DNA of 64,000 bases. Source: an uncultured Lachnospiraceae bacterium. GTDB taxonomy: Bacteria > Bacillota > Clostridia > Lachnospirales > Lachnospiraceae. The DNA lies in assembly GCA_947626395.1 (NCBI GenBank), contig CANQRU010000003.1, forward strand, positions 85,819 through 149,818, written 5' to 3'. Below, piece after piece: positions 31,999 through 39,953 of this stretch (position 1 is its first letter; every line of letters starts with the position of its first letter). The notes under the pieces are model-generated. The model did not search any database and had not been told where the DNA came from. It was given only the letters and a program-made list of their open reading frames with translations. The position numbers were made by a program, and so were the translations under genes.

Positions 31999-33699
31999 TC
32001 ACCTCTCGCGCCTGTCCCGGCCAAACCCCAGCACCGTCGTCAGCGCCTTCCTCTGCCCCTGCGTCGGCGGTTTCAGTTTCCCGTTCCGCAGAAGCGCCGT
32101 GACGCAATGGATCAGAAACCACCCGTCCGAGAAGATGAACTGCATCTCATAGGCTCCGAGCTTCTTTAGATGCGCCGGAACCATGTCCAGCCAGGCTTTG
32201 ACGTAAGGCGCTTTCAGCGCCTCAAACTCGGCCTGGTGCTTTCTCTTGATCCGATCCCCGACCTCGATCAGCCGCGTCTGAATATCCCTGTTTTCCAGTA
32301 TTACGATCTGCCACGCCGCCTGAAACAAGCCGTCATAGTCGCCGCAAGTCTTTACATAGCCCTGCTCCGCCAGCCACGCGTATTCATCCCGGGAGAGACG
32401 TTCCTTCCTCTCCCGCTCGTACAGGGCGATCACGCGCAGCGCGTCCTCACCGACATGCATCATCCGGCCTTCCTCGTTCCGGTCGGACCACTCGCTGTCT
32501 ATCTGCCAGAGCATCCGTCCGTCGGGACCGCTCCCATTCCACAAAGGGCCGCACCATCCGTTCAGATACACATAATCATCCGGCAGCTTCAGATCGTCGG
32601 GAACCACCGTCGCGAGGACGGTATTCCGGCCGCCGTCCGCCCGGATCGTCATCACTTCCTCAAAGGAGACTGATTTATCCATCAGTTCCTCCCCGGACCA
32701 GGACGCGATGAGCGGGATCAGCGTCCACAGAACGAAATTCGTATCCGCCCGAGCGTCATCCGCGGGCGTAACCGGCCCGTCCGTCTGATGACAGAGGATC
32801 CCCGGGTCGTCCAGAATCCCGCTGCCGGTCAGCTCGTCATACAGGTCGTTGGCGAACAACTCCGCCGCTTTCTTATACATCCGGTCCTGCATGATCAGAA
32901 GATCCGACGTGGGCTCGCTGATCAGAAAATTCACGATATAGCGTCCATTCTTCTCCAACAGGAACCCATATTTCTCCAGAAATTCGACCTCGGTCTCCAC
33001 ATAGACCGGGGAAACGCCCAGATCGTCGGCAATCTCTCCCACGGTCTTCGCCGTCTTCCGGACGCAGTAGCAGATATTCTGCGACAACGCGGAGCGGAAG
33101 AACTCGTCCAAAGACTTTGTACCGCTTTTTCCGTTCATTCCGACCGAATCAAAATGGATCGGATTGAATTTCAGATCGCTTGGCTGTCTCATTTTATCCA
33201 TCCCTCTTTTCAATTCCCTTTTTGCTTCGAACAGATGCCATTTGACCGTGCCGAGAGGAATACCCAGTTCGCGGGCGATATCCGCCTGCTTTCGGTTTTC
33301 GAAATAATACGCAATCACGATCCGCCGCTGCAGCCTGGACAGATACGCGATCTCTCCCTGCAGCCGCCGGATGGTTTTTCTCTCCTCCTCTGCTGCAAGC
33401 GCCCCGTCCGGCCCCGCGCCCGGATCGGGAAGCGCCTCAGCCGCTTCTTCCAGCGGAACGCCAACGATCCCCCGGGACGTCTCCCGGTAGTAGCTGTTCA
33501 GCGTGTTGTGGGCGATGGTCCAGATAAATTTGCGCGCGTCCCCGATGTCGTCCCGAAGAAGAAGCGCCCGAAACGCCCGGGTCACGATCTCCTGCGACAG
33601 ATCCTCGGCGTCGTGGACATTGCCGCAGCGCTTTAAGGCAAAACCGAAGATCGGGTTTAAATATTCTGTGATGAGCCTCTCCGCTTCCTGTCTGAGCAC
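31999..33699 (-). CDS. ECF-type sigma factor with a long C-terminal extension
   Basis: A 566-aa protein. The 771-aa ORF of the track starts inside the opposite gene; the real start is GTG 33699, with AAGGAGG 9 bases upstream. Residues 1-80 are sigma region 2 (LITEYLNPIFGFALKRCGNV, DAEDLSQEIVTRAFRALL, RKFIWTIAHNTLNSYYR) and about 110-165 region 4 (LSRLQRRIVIAYYFENRKQA, DIARELGIPLGTVKWHLFEA). The remaining 400 residues are not part of normal ECF factors: a winged-HTH-like segment (TVGEIADDLGVSPVYVETEV, EKYGFLLEKNGRYIVNF) and then a mixed alpha/beta domain (YVYLNGWCGPLWNGSGPDGR, ENRDIQTRLIEVGDRIKRKH). The extension probably gives built-in control instead of an anti-sigma factor. No anti-sigma gene is nearby. 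It is divergent from a LytTR regulator. Confidence 0.88.
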   Translation of the reverse strand: MLRQEAERLITEYLNPIFGFALKRCGNVHDAEDLSQEIVTRAFRALLLRDDIGDARKFIWTIAHNTLNSYYRETSRGIVGVPLEEAAEALPDPGAGPDGALAAEEERKTIRRLQGEIAYLSRLQRRIVIAYYFENRKQADIARELGIPLGTVKWHLFEAKRELKRGMDKMRQPSDLKFNPIHFDSVGMNGKSGTKSLDEFFRSALSQNICYCVRKTAKTVGEIADDLGVSPVYVETEVEFLEKYGFLLEKNGRYIVNFLISEPTSDLLIMQDRMYKKAAELFANDLYDELTGSGILDDPGILCHQTDGPVTPADDARADTNFVLWTLIPLIASWSGEELMDKSVSFEEVMTIRADGGRNTVLATVVPDDLKLPDDYVYLNGWCGPLWNGSGPDGRMLWQIDSEWSDRNEEGRMMHVGEDALRVIALYERERKERLSRDEYAWLAEQGYVKTCGDYDGLFQAAWQIVILENRDIQTRLIEVGDRIKRKHQAEFEALKAPYVKAWLDMVPAHLKKLGAYEMQFIFSDGWFLIHCVTALLRNGKLKPPTQGQRKALTTVLGFGRDRRER

Positions 33700-33779
33700 C
33701 TGTTCATACCTCCTTGCAACTGTTTGAAAGCTTTCATTCCTATAGACGCCGGGGATGGAAAAAGGTTGGCGAAAATCGC

Positions 33780-33809
33780 TTGTTTTTGCTTCTATTATAC
33801 CATATAATA
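33780..33809. promoter_or_regulatory. Overlapping divergent promoters of the sigma factor and LytTR genes
   Basis: Plus strand: TTGTTT (33780-33785), 17 bases, TATAAT (33803-33808). Minus strand: a TATAAT at 33794-33799 for the sigma gene, with a poor -35. The two -10 boxes form one palindrome TATTATA-CCA-TATAATA (33793-33809), so polymerase can open only one direction at a time or a regulator bound here affects both. Confidence 0.6.
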
Positions 33810-33818
33810 CAGAAAAAC

Positions 33819-33837
33819 GGCCGGGAACATCCCGGCC
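33819..33837 (+). promoter_or_regulatory. 5' hairpin directly against the ribosome site of the LytTR gene
   Basis: GGCCGGGA-ACA-TCCCGGCC is a perfect 8-bp stem ending on the base before CGGAGGA. Given the promoter position it would be the very 5' end of the mRNA. It may protect the message or limit ribosome access. Confidence 0.55.
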
Positions 33838-33849
33838 CGGAGGAATTTC

Positions 33850-34662
33850 ATGAAGACAGACGATCTGATCCGCCGCTCCATTTTCATCATAACGGAATAC
33901 TACAAGAACAATCTGGAACCGTTCTTCGAGTATCTCAGCGACGACGTCCTGTGGCTCGGTCCCGCCGAACGGCAGCAGATTCAGGGAAAGGATACCCTGA
34001 TACAGACCTGGAGCAGGGAAAAGCATACCCTGACCTTCACCATGGGCAATATTACGGCCCTGTGCGTCTCGCCCCACATCCATGTGAAGGAAATCGTCCT
34101 GCATTACGACGTTTTCACCCATTATCCCAGCGGCAATATCGTTCCGCACAATCAGCAGCTGCACTATACATGGCGGGAAAAGCGGGTGAAAACCGCTTCC
34201 GGATGGGAATCCCGGCCGGAGATCGTCATGCTGCACATCAGCAATCTGTGGAAATACGACAGCAGGGACACCATTTATCCTGTTCACTATGAAGACATGA
34301 CGGTATCGCCGCATCTCCCTGCGGAACCGGACCGCTTCGTGACCGTCAAGGCGTCCGACTTAAGCGTTCACCGCGTCGCGGCGGATCAGATTTTATATAT
34401 CGAGACCGTCAAGCGCGCCGCAAAGCTGCGGATCCACATGACAGACGATACGCTCACGATCAATGAAACGCTGCACGAATTCGAGCGGAAATACCCGGGG
34501 CTTTTTCTGCGCGCCCACGCCGGGTACCTGCTCAATCCCGCCCATGTGCGTGAGATCCGCCGGTTCTTAGTGGCTTTATCCGACGGGACGCAGCTCCCGG
34601 TTCCGGAGAAAAAATATACGCAGGTCAAAAAAATACTCCTGCAGGAGTCCGCGAAAAACTAG
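33850..34662 (+). CDS. LytTR DNA-binding regulator with an N-terminal SnoaL-like domain
   Basis: A 270-aa protein. Residues 1-145 resemble a SnoaL/DUF4440 cone-shaped fold (IFIITEYYKNNLEPFFEYLS, DDVLWLGPAERQQIQGKDTL, EIVMLHISNLWKYD), a small-molecule binding module. Residues about 160-270 are LytTR (FVTVKASDLSVHRVAADQIL, YIETVKRAAKLRIHM, LHEFERKYPGLFLRAHAGYL, LNPAHVREIRRFLVALSDGT, LPVPEKKYTQVKKIL), with the typical RAHxxYLLN element. There is no receiver domain, so it is a one-component regulator. CGGAGGA lies 5 bases before the ATG. It is divergent from the extended sigma factor and may act on the shared promoter region. Its ligand and targets are unknown. Confidence 0.85.
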   Translation: MKTDDLIRRSIFIITEYYKNNLEPFFEYLSDDVLWLGPAERQQIQGKDTLIQTWSREKHTLTFTMGNITALCVSPHIHVKEIVLHYDVFTHYPSGNIVPHNQQLHYTWREKRVKTASGWESRPEIVMLHISNLWKYDSRDTIYPVHYEDMTVSPHLPAEPDRFVTVKASDLSVHRVAADQILYIETVKRAAKLRIHMTDDTLTINETLHEFERKYPGLFLRAHAGYLLNPAHVREIRRFLVALSDGTQLPVPEKKYTQVKKILLQESAKN

Positions 34663-34679
34663 ATCCGCTCCTGCAGGAG
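34636..34679. repeat. Duplicated 12-bp palindrome at the end of the LytTR gene
   Basis: CTCCTGCAGGAG occurs at 34636-34647 inside the last codons and again at 34668-34679 just after the stop; both are followed by TC. Each is self-complementary, and they can also pair with each other across the stop codon. Possibly a weak terminator for this gene; no U-tract follows. Confidence 0.5.
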
Positions 34680-34723
34680 TCAGCAAACAAATCGCTTCAG
34701 ACAACAGATATTCTGCCTCTTCC

Positions 34724-35824
34724 CTACCTCTCCCCGCGGGCTATCATATCAAGCCTCTTGTCGATCTCCGCCTTCCAGGCGTCCTTATCCAGGGAGCCGA
34801 TGATCATGTCGCCTACCTGGTTCCCCTCGCTGTCTACGAATACCGATGTGGGATATGCCTGCACATGGTCATGGATGAAACCGTTCTGCAGATCTCCGGC
34901 CGGATTCAGGTTCAGATAGGCGTCCGCGTGCGTTTCTTCGGCAATCTCCAGCGCATCCTCGTATTCCTTCTGCTGCAGCTGTCCGTTCGACGCGTCCACG
35001 ATGTCTCCGCAGATACCGACCACCTGAAAGCCCCGGTCCCGGTATTCCTCATGCAGTTCCGCCAGATCCGGCATTTCCGCCTTGCACGGCCCGCAGAAGG
35101 TGGCCCAGACATTGATAAGCGTCAGATCGTGATCCGCGAAGATCGTCTGATCCGCCGGATTGCCCGCCAGATCCTCCGCCTGAAATCCGGTAAACGAATC
35201 GACATGGATCCCGGCGCTGGACCGCTGGCCGGAGAATATAAAGGCCAGACTGAGCACCAGAAGCACAGACCACCTGGCGTGGCCCTTCAGGGACAGGAGG
35301 AATTCCTTCATGGAACCTTTCTTCTGCCCTTCTTCTACTCTGCAGGAGCAGAAGATAAACAGGAACATGGTTATCCCGACAGCCGGAAACAGCACGAGAA
35401 CGGCTTCCAGGAAAATATAAAGCATCGTCAGAGAGATGTCTGACAGCAATCCTTCCTTAAACAGGGACGCCAGTAAAAAGTTCCCTATATTAAAGATAAA
35501 GCATATCAGAAGGATAAGAAACACCAGAAGCATTTCGCGGAAATGAGTCGCCGCCTTATCTCCCTTCAGCCCGTTTCGGAATCCGCTGACGGAGAACGTA
35601 AGCAGAAGCAGCGCCGCGAACACCACCGGTATCTGAAGCAGCGCTCCTCCCCAGACTCCCGGCTGGCTGCTTCCTCCGATATTCAAAAGAAACGGCAGAT
35701 AGCTGCAGACAGCATGGATGATAACCGCCAGACAGGCGACGGCCGTCACGCCGCCGATAACGCAGGCGATCCTGTCTCCCAGTCCGACAGACGGCTGCTC
35801 TTTTCTTTCAACCGCTGATCCCAT
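34724..35824 (-). CDS. Membrane-anchored TlpA-family thiol-disulfide oxidoreductase
   Basis: A 366-aa protein with four hydrophobic segments in the first half (CVIGGVTAVACLAVIIHAVC, LLQIPVVFAALLLLTFSVSG, MLLVFLILLICFIFNIGNFL, MLYIFLEAVLVLFPAVGITM), a fifth near residue 200 and then an extracytoplasmic thioredoxin-like domain. The active site is NVWATFCGPCKAEMPDLAEL (CxxC); GICGDI and QAYPTSVFVDSEGN (cis-Pro loop) complete the fold. It should reduce or oxidise disulfides outside the membrane. AGGAGGG precedes the ATG. It follows the CXXC peptide and 4Fe-4S protein genes by 28 bases, the likely electron source for this domain. Confidence 0.88.
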   Translation of the reverse strand: MGSAVERKEQPSVGLGDRIACVIGGVTAVACLAVIIHAVCSYLPFLLNIGGSSQPGVWGGALLQIPVVFAALLLLTFSVSGFRNGLKGDKAATHFREMLLVFLILLICFIFNIGNFLLASLFKEGLLSDISLTMLYIFLEAVLVLFPAVGITMFLFIFCSCRVEEGQKKGSMKEFLLSLKGHARWSVLLVLSLAFIFSGQRSSAGIHVDSFTGFQAEDLAGNPADQTIFADHDLTLINVWATFCGPCKAEMPDLAELHEEYRDRGFQVVGICGDIVDASNGQLQQKEYEDALEIAEETHADAYLNLNPAGDLQNGFIHDHVQAYPTSVFVDSEGNQVGDMIIGSLDKDAWKAEIDKRLDMIARGER

Positions 35825-35852
35825 GACCGATCCCTCCTCTCACGGTTTCCTG

Positions 35853-36011
35853 TTATCCGATCCCGATACATTCCAGACAGATATTGGCCGCCTTGTTAAA
35901 TACGGCAGCCGGTTCTCCCTGCATCACTCCCAATACGATCAGCGCCGCGGACAGCGCGATCAGTCCCAAACGGATCATAACTTTTTGCTTCTCGCTCAGA
36001 TTCCGGTTCAT
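35853..36011 (-). CDS. CD1871A-type 52-aa CXXC membrane protein
   Basis: Below the ORF-track cutoff. The minus strand encodes [20 protein letters not shown], a hydrophobic stretch [13 protein letters not shown], then a tail ending [11 protein letters not shown]. The single membrane helix and the terminal C-x-x-C-I-G-I-G match the small family named after CD1871A of Clostridioides difficile. The ATG (36011) overlaps the stop of the 4Fe-4S gene as ATGA, so the two are translationally coupled, and the TlpA gene follows 28 bases later. It probably relays electrons or thiols between these two proteins. Confidence 0.88.
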   Translation of the reverse strand: MNRNLSEKQKVMIRLGLIALSAALIVLGVMQGEPAAVFNKAANICLECIGIG

Positions 36012-36886
36012 TGCGCTTCCTCCAATCCGCTCTTTTTCCCGAAAAGTTCCTTTGCCGATGTAGTAATGGCTCCCTTAGGGCACGCGTCCATGCACCTGCC
36101 GCAGCGGATACATTCCATGCTGTTTGGCGTCTCCCAGGTCTTCACGTCCATGGGACAGGCTTTCTGACATCCGCCGCATTTTACGCAGGCCGTTTCGTCC
36201 ACCTTCAGACGGTAGAAGGAAATGGGATTGAAAATGCCGTAAAGCGCCCCCAGGGGACACAGATATTTGCAGAAGGGCCTGCTGTACCTGACGGACAGCC
36301 AGAGGATCACGATAAGAACCCACAGCTTCCATCGGAACAGAATGCCTGTAGCGCTCCGGATCCCCTCGTTGCTAAGCGCCAGAGGAATCCCTCCCAGAAG
36401 CGTTCCGCTCGGACAGATCCATTTGCAGAACCAGGGCGTCCCGGCCAGATCTCCTTTCACAAAATACGGAAGGATGATGACAAAGAGCGCCAGAACCACA
36501 TATTTCAGATACCGGAGGTATTTATCGCCCGGCATGTTCTTCGCCTTCTTCTTAAGGGGGATCTTGTTCAGCATATCCTGCACGAACCCGAAGGGACACA
36601 GCCAGCCGCAGATGAACCGCCCCAGGAACGTGCCGAACGCCATCAGCATGCCGAACACGTAACAGGACAGCTTAAAGGAACCGCTGTCCAGCACAGCCTG
36701 CAGAGAGCCGATCGGACAGGCGTACAGGGCGCCCGGACAGGAATAGCAGTTCAGTCCGGGTACGCAGATGGTCTTGGTCTTTCCGATAAAGATCTTCCCC
36801 TGGAGATAACCGGCCGCGTAACCGTTGGTCAGGGCGAACCACGCCGCCTGGACCCAGTGGCGGAAAGCGCCGCTTTTCTTTTTCAT
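36008..36886 (-). CDS. 4Fe-4S membrane protein (NapH/RsxB-like electron relay)
   Basis: A 292-aa protein. Five or so membrane segments ([64 protein letters not shown]) carry the two CxxxCP motifs of NapH-type proteins ([16 protein letters not shown]) plus a [14 protein letters not shown] motif. The C-terminus has two ferredoxin clusters: [12 protein letters not shown] and [12 protein letters not shown]. It should pass electrons across the membrane from the cytoplasm. Genes for a CXXC peptide and a TlpA-like thioredoxin follow directly (ATGA overlap, then 28 bases), so the likely task is reducing power for extracytoplasmic thiols. Confidence 0.9.
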   Translation of the reverse strand: MKKKSGAFRHWVQAAWFALTNGYAAGYLQGKIFIGKTKTICVPGLNCYSCPGALYACPIGSLQAVLDSGSFKLSCYVFGMLMAFGTFLGRFICGWLCPFGFVQDMLNKIPLKKKAKNMPGDKYLRYLKYVVLALFVIILPYFVKGDLAGTPWFCKWICPSGTLLGGIPLALSNEGIRSATGILFRWKLWVLIVILWLSVRYSRPFCKYLCPLGALYGIFNPISFYRLKVDETACVKCGGCQKACPMDVKTWETPNSMECIRCGRCMDACPKGAITTSAKELFGKKSGLEEAQ

Positions 36887-36981
36887 AGGTGTCTTATTTC
36901 CTCCTTCTGCGAGACCTGCGGCGCCGGCCGGAACAGTGCTGTCCGGCCCGGGAAGACGCAGGAGCCTGGATTCCGGCGGGT

Positions 36982-39048
36982 CTATTTCAGCGTATCCGGA
37001 TCCACCGTAAAGTAAAGATGATAATATCCGTCGGCAGTGGTGACAGTGCCGGAACCGGAGTAGTTATTCGTATAAACAGGCACGGCGTCCTCAGATTCCG
37101 TAAGATAGAAGGTATGCGCGCCCTTGGAAACGGTCAGATGCAGTCCGTCCGCCCCGCAGACCACCTTCTCGGGAGCCTCGTTGTCGATCACGATCTCGAA
37201 CTCCGTTCCCGCGAAATCGTACTCGCTGCCGTCCGGCGTCTGCACGGGAATCACCACATCATACGTCTCCGGGGATTTATCCCCAGCCACTGCGATCCTC
37301 CCCGCCGGCCGGTCGATGGTCAGAGTATCCGTTCCATCATTGGTCAGATAGAGGATATAGTCCATGACAATGGCGTCCTCGCCGCCCAGCTCGCCGAATT
37401 TCATCGTGGAATTAAAGCCGTCGAAAGTCGTCACATAGTTGTTGGTGACCACGAAAAGATCCGTCTCCTCATCGTCCCTGGAGAGTTCAGTGCCGTCGTC
37501 AAGCACGACCGAGACCACCTTATTGCCCTCTTCTCCCGCGGGATCATATGTGTATGTGATCCCGGATACCTGCAGGAAGCTGCCGGAGGGCTTTTCGCGG
37601 ACCAGAAGACCGGTGTCGTCCTGACCGGTCATTGAAAGGCCGAGTTCCAGCGCCGTATAAAGCTGGGAAGGATACACCCGAATCACGTCTACCGTATTGC
37701 CGTGGTTGAAAGCGTTCAGGATATCGCCCCGCGTCACAATCCCGTAGGGAAAGGTGGCGCTGATCCCGCCGCCGTTCTCCACGCCGATCACCGGAGCGGT
37801 GATATTGTTATTGTCAGCAAATATCTGGCCGTAATACCGGAAGGCGTCCGTCACCAGATCGCCCATGGTCGTTTCCACGATCCTCGGCTCCGCGTAATCA
37901 TAGTAAATGTAGCCGCCCCAGATGGGAGCGCCCGTAAGGGCCACCTCCTCAGCCAGGATCGGATCGATCTCAATGATGCTTTCGTCATAGGCGGCCGTAA
38001 CCGCGGCTTTCGCGGCCTCGCCGTCCTCGTTCAGCGCAAATGCGGAAGCTTTCTCATAGTCCCAGACCTCTCCCTCTGCCGTAAATCCGCCTTCGCCGTC
38101 GAAGGAAAGAGCGACGACGCCCAGACCTGTATTCTGCGTACCGGTCTGAACGATGGGGACAGAACCGACGGACGTCTGTTCAACCGTGTGGCTGTGGCCG
38201 TCTATGACGGCGGCGACCTTCGCAAGCTCCTCAGAAGAAAGTCCCTTAAGGAGCTGCTCAGAGGTAACGTCCGTGGCAAGAGCGTTGTCGCCGAGATGGG
38301 TCACAAGAACGATCGCGTCCACGCTGTCCGCGATCTCCCCGATCTCAGCCCTGGCGGTCTCGATCTCATTTTCAAAAGTGACGCCTTCCAACTTTGCCGG
38401 ATTGGTGGATGTGGAGGTGGAAGCGGTGGTGAGACCGATGATGCCGATCTGATACCCCGCCGCGTCAACAATTGTATGGCTGTCCAGCAAGGGCTTTCCG
38501 TCCTTTAAGGTGTTGGCGGAAAGAATAGGGAACTGCGCCTTCCGCGCGTTAGCCAGAAGCGCGTCCGCACCGTAATCAAACTCGTGATTGCCCGCCGCCA
38601 TGGCTTTGTATCCGGCGGCGTTCATGACATCGATCACATAAGCGCCGCTGCCGACGGTGGCGAAGCTGGCTCCCTGAGTGGCGTCGCCGGCGTCCAGAAG
38701 AATGGCGTTCTCTGTAGACGCGGCTATGCCGGCCACCTGCGGCAGTCCGATCACTCCGTCGTCCGGGCTTTCCGCCACGACTCCGTGAATATCGTTGGTG
38801 GAATAGATCGTTATCACCGCGGGGGCGCGGTCCGCAGTCTGTTCCTGAGATGCGGTTTCTGCAGCGCTTTCTGCGGCGGTTTCCGTTACGCTGCTTTCCG
38901 CGGCAGTCTCCGCAGTTTCCACCGATTCCTCCCGGGAAGACCCGCCCGCGGTCTCCTGCGTACCCTTCCTGCTCCCGCAGGCGCTCAGGCCAGACACCAT
39001 AATCAGGCATAATACGAGCGCTATCGCCTTATAACATGTTTTTTTCAT
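36982..39048 (-). CDS. 5'-nucleotidase / 2',3'-cyclic phosphodiesterase lipoprotein (UshA-like)
   Basis: A 688-aa exported protein. It has a signal peptide with lipobox LSAC (Cys24), a low-complexity Glu/Ser/Thr/Ala linker of about 50 residues, then a dinuclear metallophosphatase domain: TIYSTNDIHG, LDAGDATQGASF, AAGNHEFDYGADALL, VLVTHLGDNALA and VIDGHSHTVEQ. The C-terminal 5'-nucleotidase domain contains NGGGISATFPYGIVTRGDIL and FNHGNTVDVIRVYPSQL. It should dephosphorylate nucleotides outside the cell, allowing nucleoside uptake. A C-terminal beta-rich extension of about 100 residues follows. It is 36 bases downstream of the small membrane protein, and 95 bases upstream of the 4Fe-4S gene in the same direction. 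Confidence 0.92.
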   Translation of the reverse strand: MKKTCYKAIALVLCLIMVSGLSACGSRKGTQETAGGSSREESVETAETAAESSVTETAAESAAETASQEQTADRAPAVITIYSTNDIHGVVAESPDDGVIGLPQVAGIAASTENAILLDAGDATQGASFATVGSGAYVIDVMNAAGYKAMAAGNHEFDYGADALLANARKAQFPILSANTLKDGKPLLDSHTIVDAAGYQIGIIGLTTASTSTSTNPAKLEGVTFENEIETARAEIGEIADSVDAIVLVTHLGDNALATDVTSEQLLKGLSSEELAKVAAVIDGHSHTVEQTSVGSVPIVQTGTQNTGLGVVALSFDGEGGFTAEGEVWDYEKASAFALNEDGEAAKAAVTAAYDESIIEIDPILAEEVALTGAPIWGGYIYYDYAEPRIVETTMGDLVTDAFRYYGQIFADNNNITAPVIGVENGGGISATFPYGIVTRGDILNAFNHGNTVDVIRVYPSQLYTALELGLSMTGQDDTGLLVREKPSGSFLQVSGITYTYDPAGEEGNKVVSVVLDDGTELSRDDEETDLFVVTNNYVTTFDGFNSTMKFGELGGEDAIVMDYILYLTNDGTDTLTIDRPAGRIAVAGDKSPETYDVVIPVQTPDGSEYDFAGTEFEIVIDNEAPEKVVCGADGLHLTVSKGAHTFYLTESEDAVPVYTNNYSGSGTVTTADGYYHLYFTVDPDTLK

Positions 39049-39084
39049 GATAAATTTTCCCGTTAACTCCTTTTTACTTCTTTA

Positions 39085-39483
39085 TTACTTCGCCTGATCG
39101 ATCTTGTTCTGCTTGAAAGCGGCGTAACAGAACAGAGCCGGTATTACCGCGCCGGCAAGAACCGAAAAATAGCCGCTGACGCCGCCTGCAATAACGGCGT
39201 TGAATACAGCCGGAACGATAAGGGTAACGATGGATACCTTATACACAAGATCGATCTCCTTATGCTGCAGAGCCATAATTGCAAGAATAAAATTGATAAC
39301 CAGACAGACGATCGATACCGCCAGGGATATCCAGGTCATGGGTGTAACGGTCCCGCTTTCGGACGTTTCCACAACCGGCGCCAGAAAAGCGGCGAATCCG
39401 TTGATCAGGATCCCGATAACGCTCTGGATCAGAACGATGATCGACATAACCTTTAAAAATGTAGTAATGGGTTTCTTTTCCAT
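39085..39483 (-). CDS. Small four-helix membrane protein
   Basis: A 132-aa protein from MEKKPITTFLKVM; AGAGGAGG lies before ATG 39483. Four hydrophobic segments are visible (VMSIIVLIQSVIGILINGFA, MTWISLAVSIVCLVINFILA, VSIVTLIVPAVFNAVIA, YFSVLAGAVIPALFCYAAF). No catalytic motif is seen and I do not recognise the family. It is the first gene of the minus-strand run that continues with the nucleotidase, 4Fe-4S, CXXC and TlpA genes, and it has its own promoter with an inverted repeat over the start site. Confidence 0.8.
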   Translation of the reverse strand: MEKKPITTFLKVMSIIVLIQSVIGILINGFAAFLAPVVETSESGTVTPMTWISLAVSIVCLVINFILAIMALQHKEIDLVYKVSIVTLIVPAVFNAVIAGGVSGYFSVLAGAVIPALFCYAAFKQNKIDQAK

Positions 39484-39502
39484 AATGAAAATCCTCCTCT
39501 GA

Positions 39503-39549
39503 CAATGATTTGACAGTATCAATTATAATCATTGCGTCATTTACTTCAA
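39503..39549 (-). promoter_or_regulatory. Promoter and operator-like repeat of the membrane-protein/nucleotidase unit
   Basis: Minus strand TTGAAG (39544-39549), 16 bases, TATAAT (39522-39527). The inverted repeat CAATGATT / AATCATTG (39503-39510 and 39527-39534) spans the -10 and start site, a likely repressor position. Confidence 0.6.
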
Positions 39550-39598
39550 TATATTCTTACTAATCACTTGTATTTCATGTCATATCGCTTGTTTTTGA

Positions 39599-39853
39599 TT
39601 CTCTCCTTTACTCTCCGAGAAAAGCCATAAAATATATAGCGATAAACTGCGTATCTCTGTGCCGGAATTGAATCGGATCAGACTGGCGACGGAGGATGAC
39701 CGGGCTTACCATATCGACTATTGGCCCCGTCTCTTCAAAGCCACCACTTGGAAGGAACTGAAAACTTTGGCAGAGCAAAAACAGCAGCTGACTTCCAAGA
39801 TTCAGCGCCTGCTCCTGCAGTCTGCCGGCATTCCGGACTCGAAGAATAATTAA
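39599..39853 (+). pseudogene. Remnant of an Rpn/PD-(D/E)XK transposase gene
   Basis: The plus-strand frame between a TGA (39596) and TAA encodes HKIYSDKLRISVPELNRIRL, then ATEDDRAYHIDYWPRLFKAT and TWKELKTLAEQKQQLTSKIQ. This matches the middle of Rpn-type transposases (YxDKLxIxVxEL...LATEEDRxYxIDxWAxLFKATTWEELKxLA). The N-terminal nuclease core and the usual C-terminus are missing, and there is no ATG with a ribosome site, so it is a decayed fragment. The ORF track's 64-aa ORF is the second part of it. Confidence 0.6.
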
Positions 39854-39897
39854 TAACAGAGGCAGTCCGAAAATACGGATTGCCTCTATCTGTTATT
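39852..39897. terminator. Bidirectional terminator at the end of the trp operon
   Basis: AATAACAGAGGCAGTCCG and CGGATTGCCTCTATCTGTTATT pair with one bulge and one mismatch around a 6-base loop; T-rich sequence follows on both strands. It lies 57 bases past the trpA stop and right after the Rpn remnant. Confidence 0.85.
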
Positions 39898-39953
39898 TTC
39901 ATACAAACATGGCACCAGCGACACCCTGTTTGTATTTCCTGATTATTCATTTC

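Noticed and set aside
33700-34314. N-terminal 200 residues of the 771-aa minus-strand ORF before the sigma factor
   Set aside because: They run through the opposite LytTR gene and the shared promoter; the sigma factor starts at GTG 33699 behind AAGGAGG.
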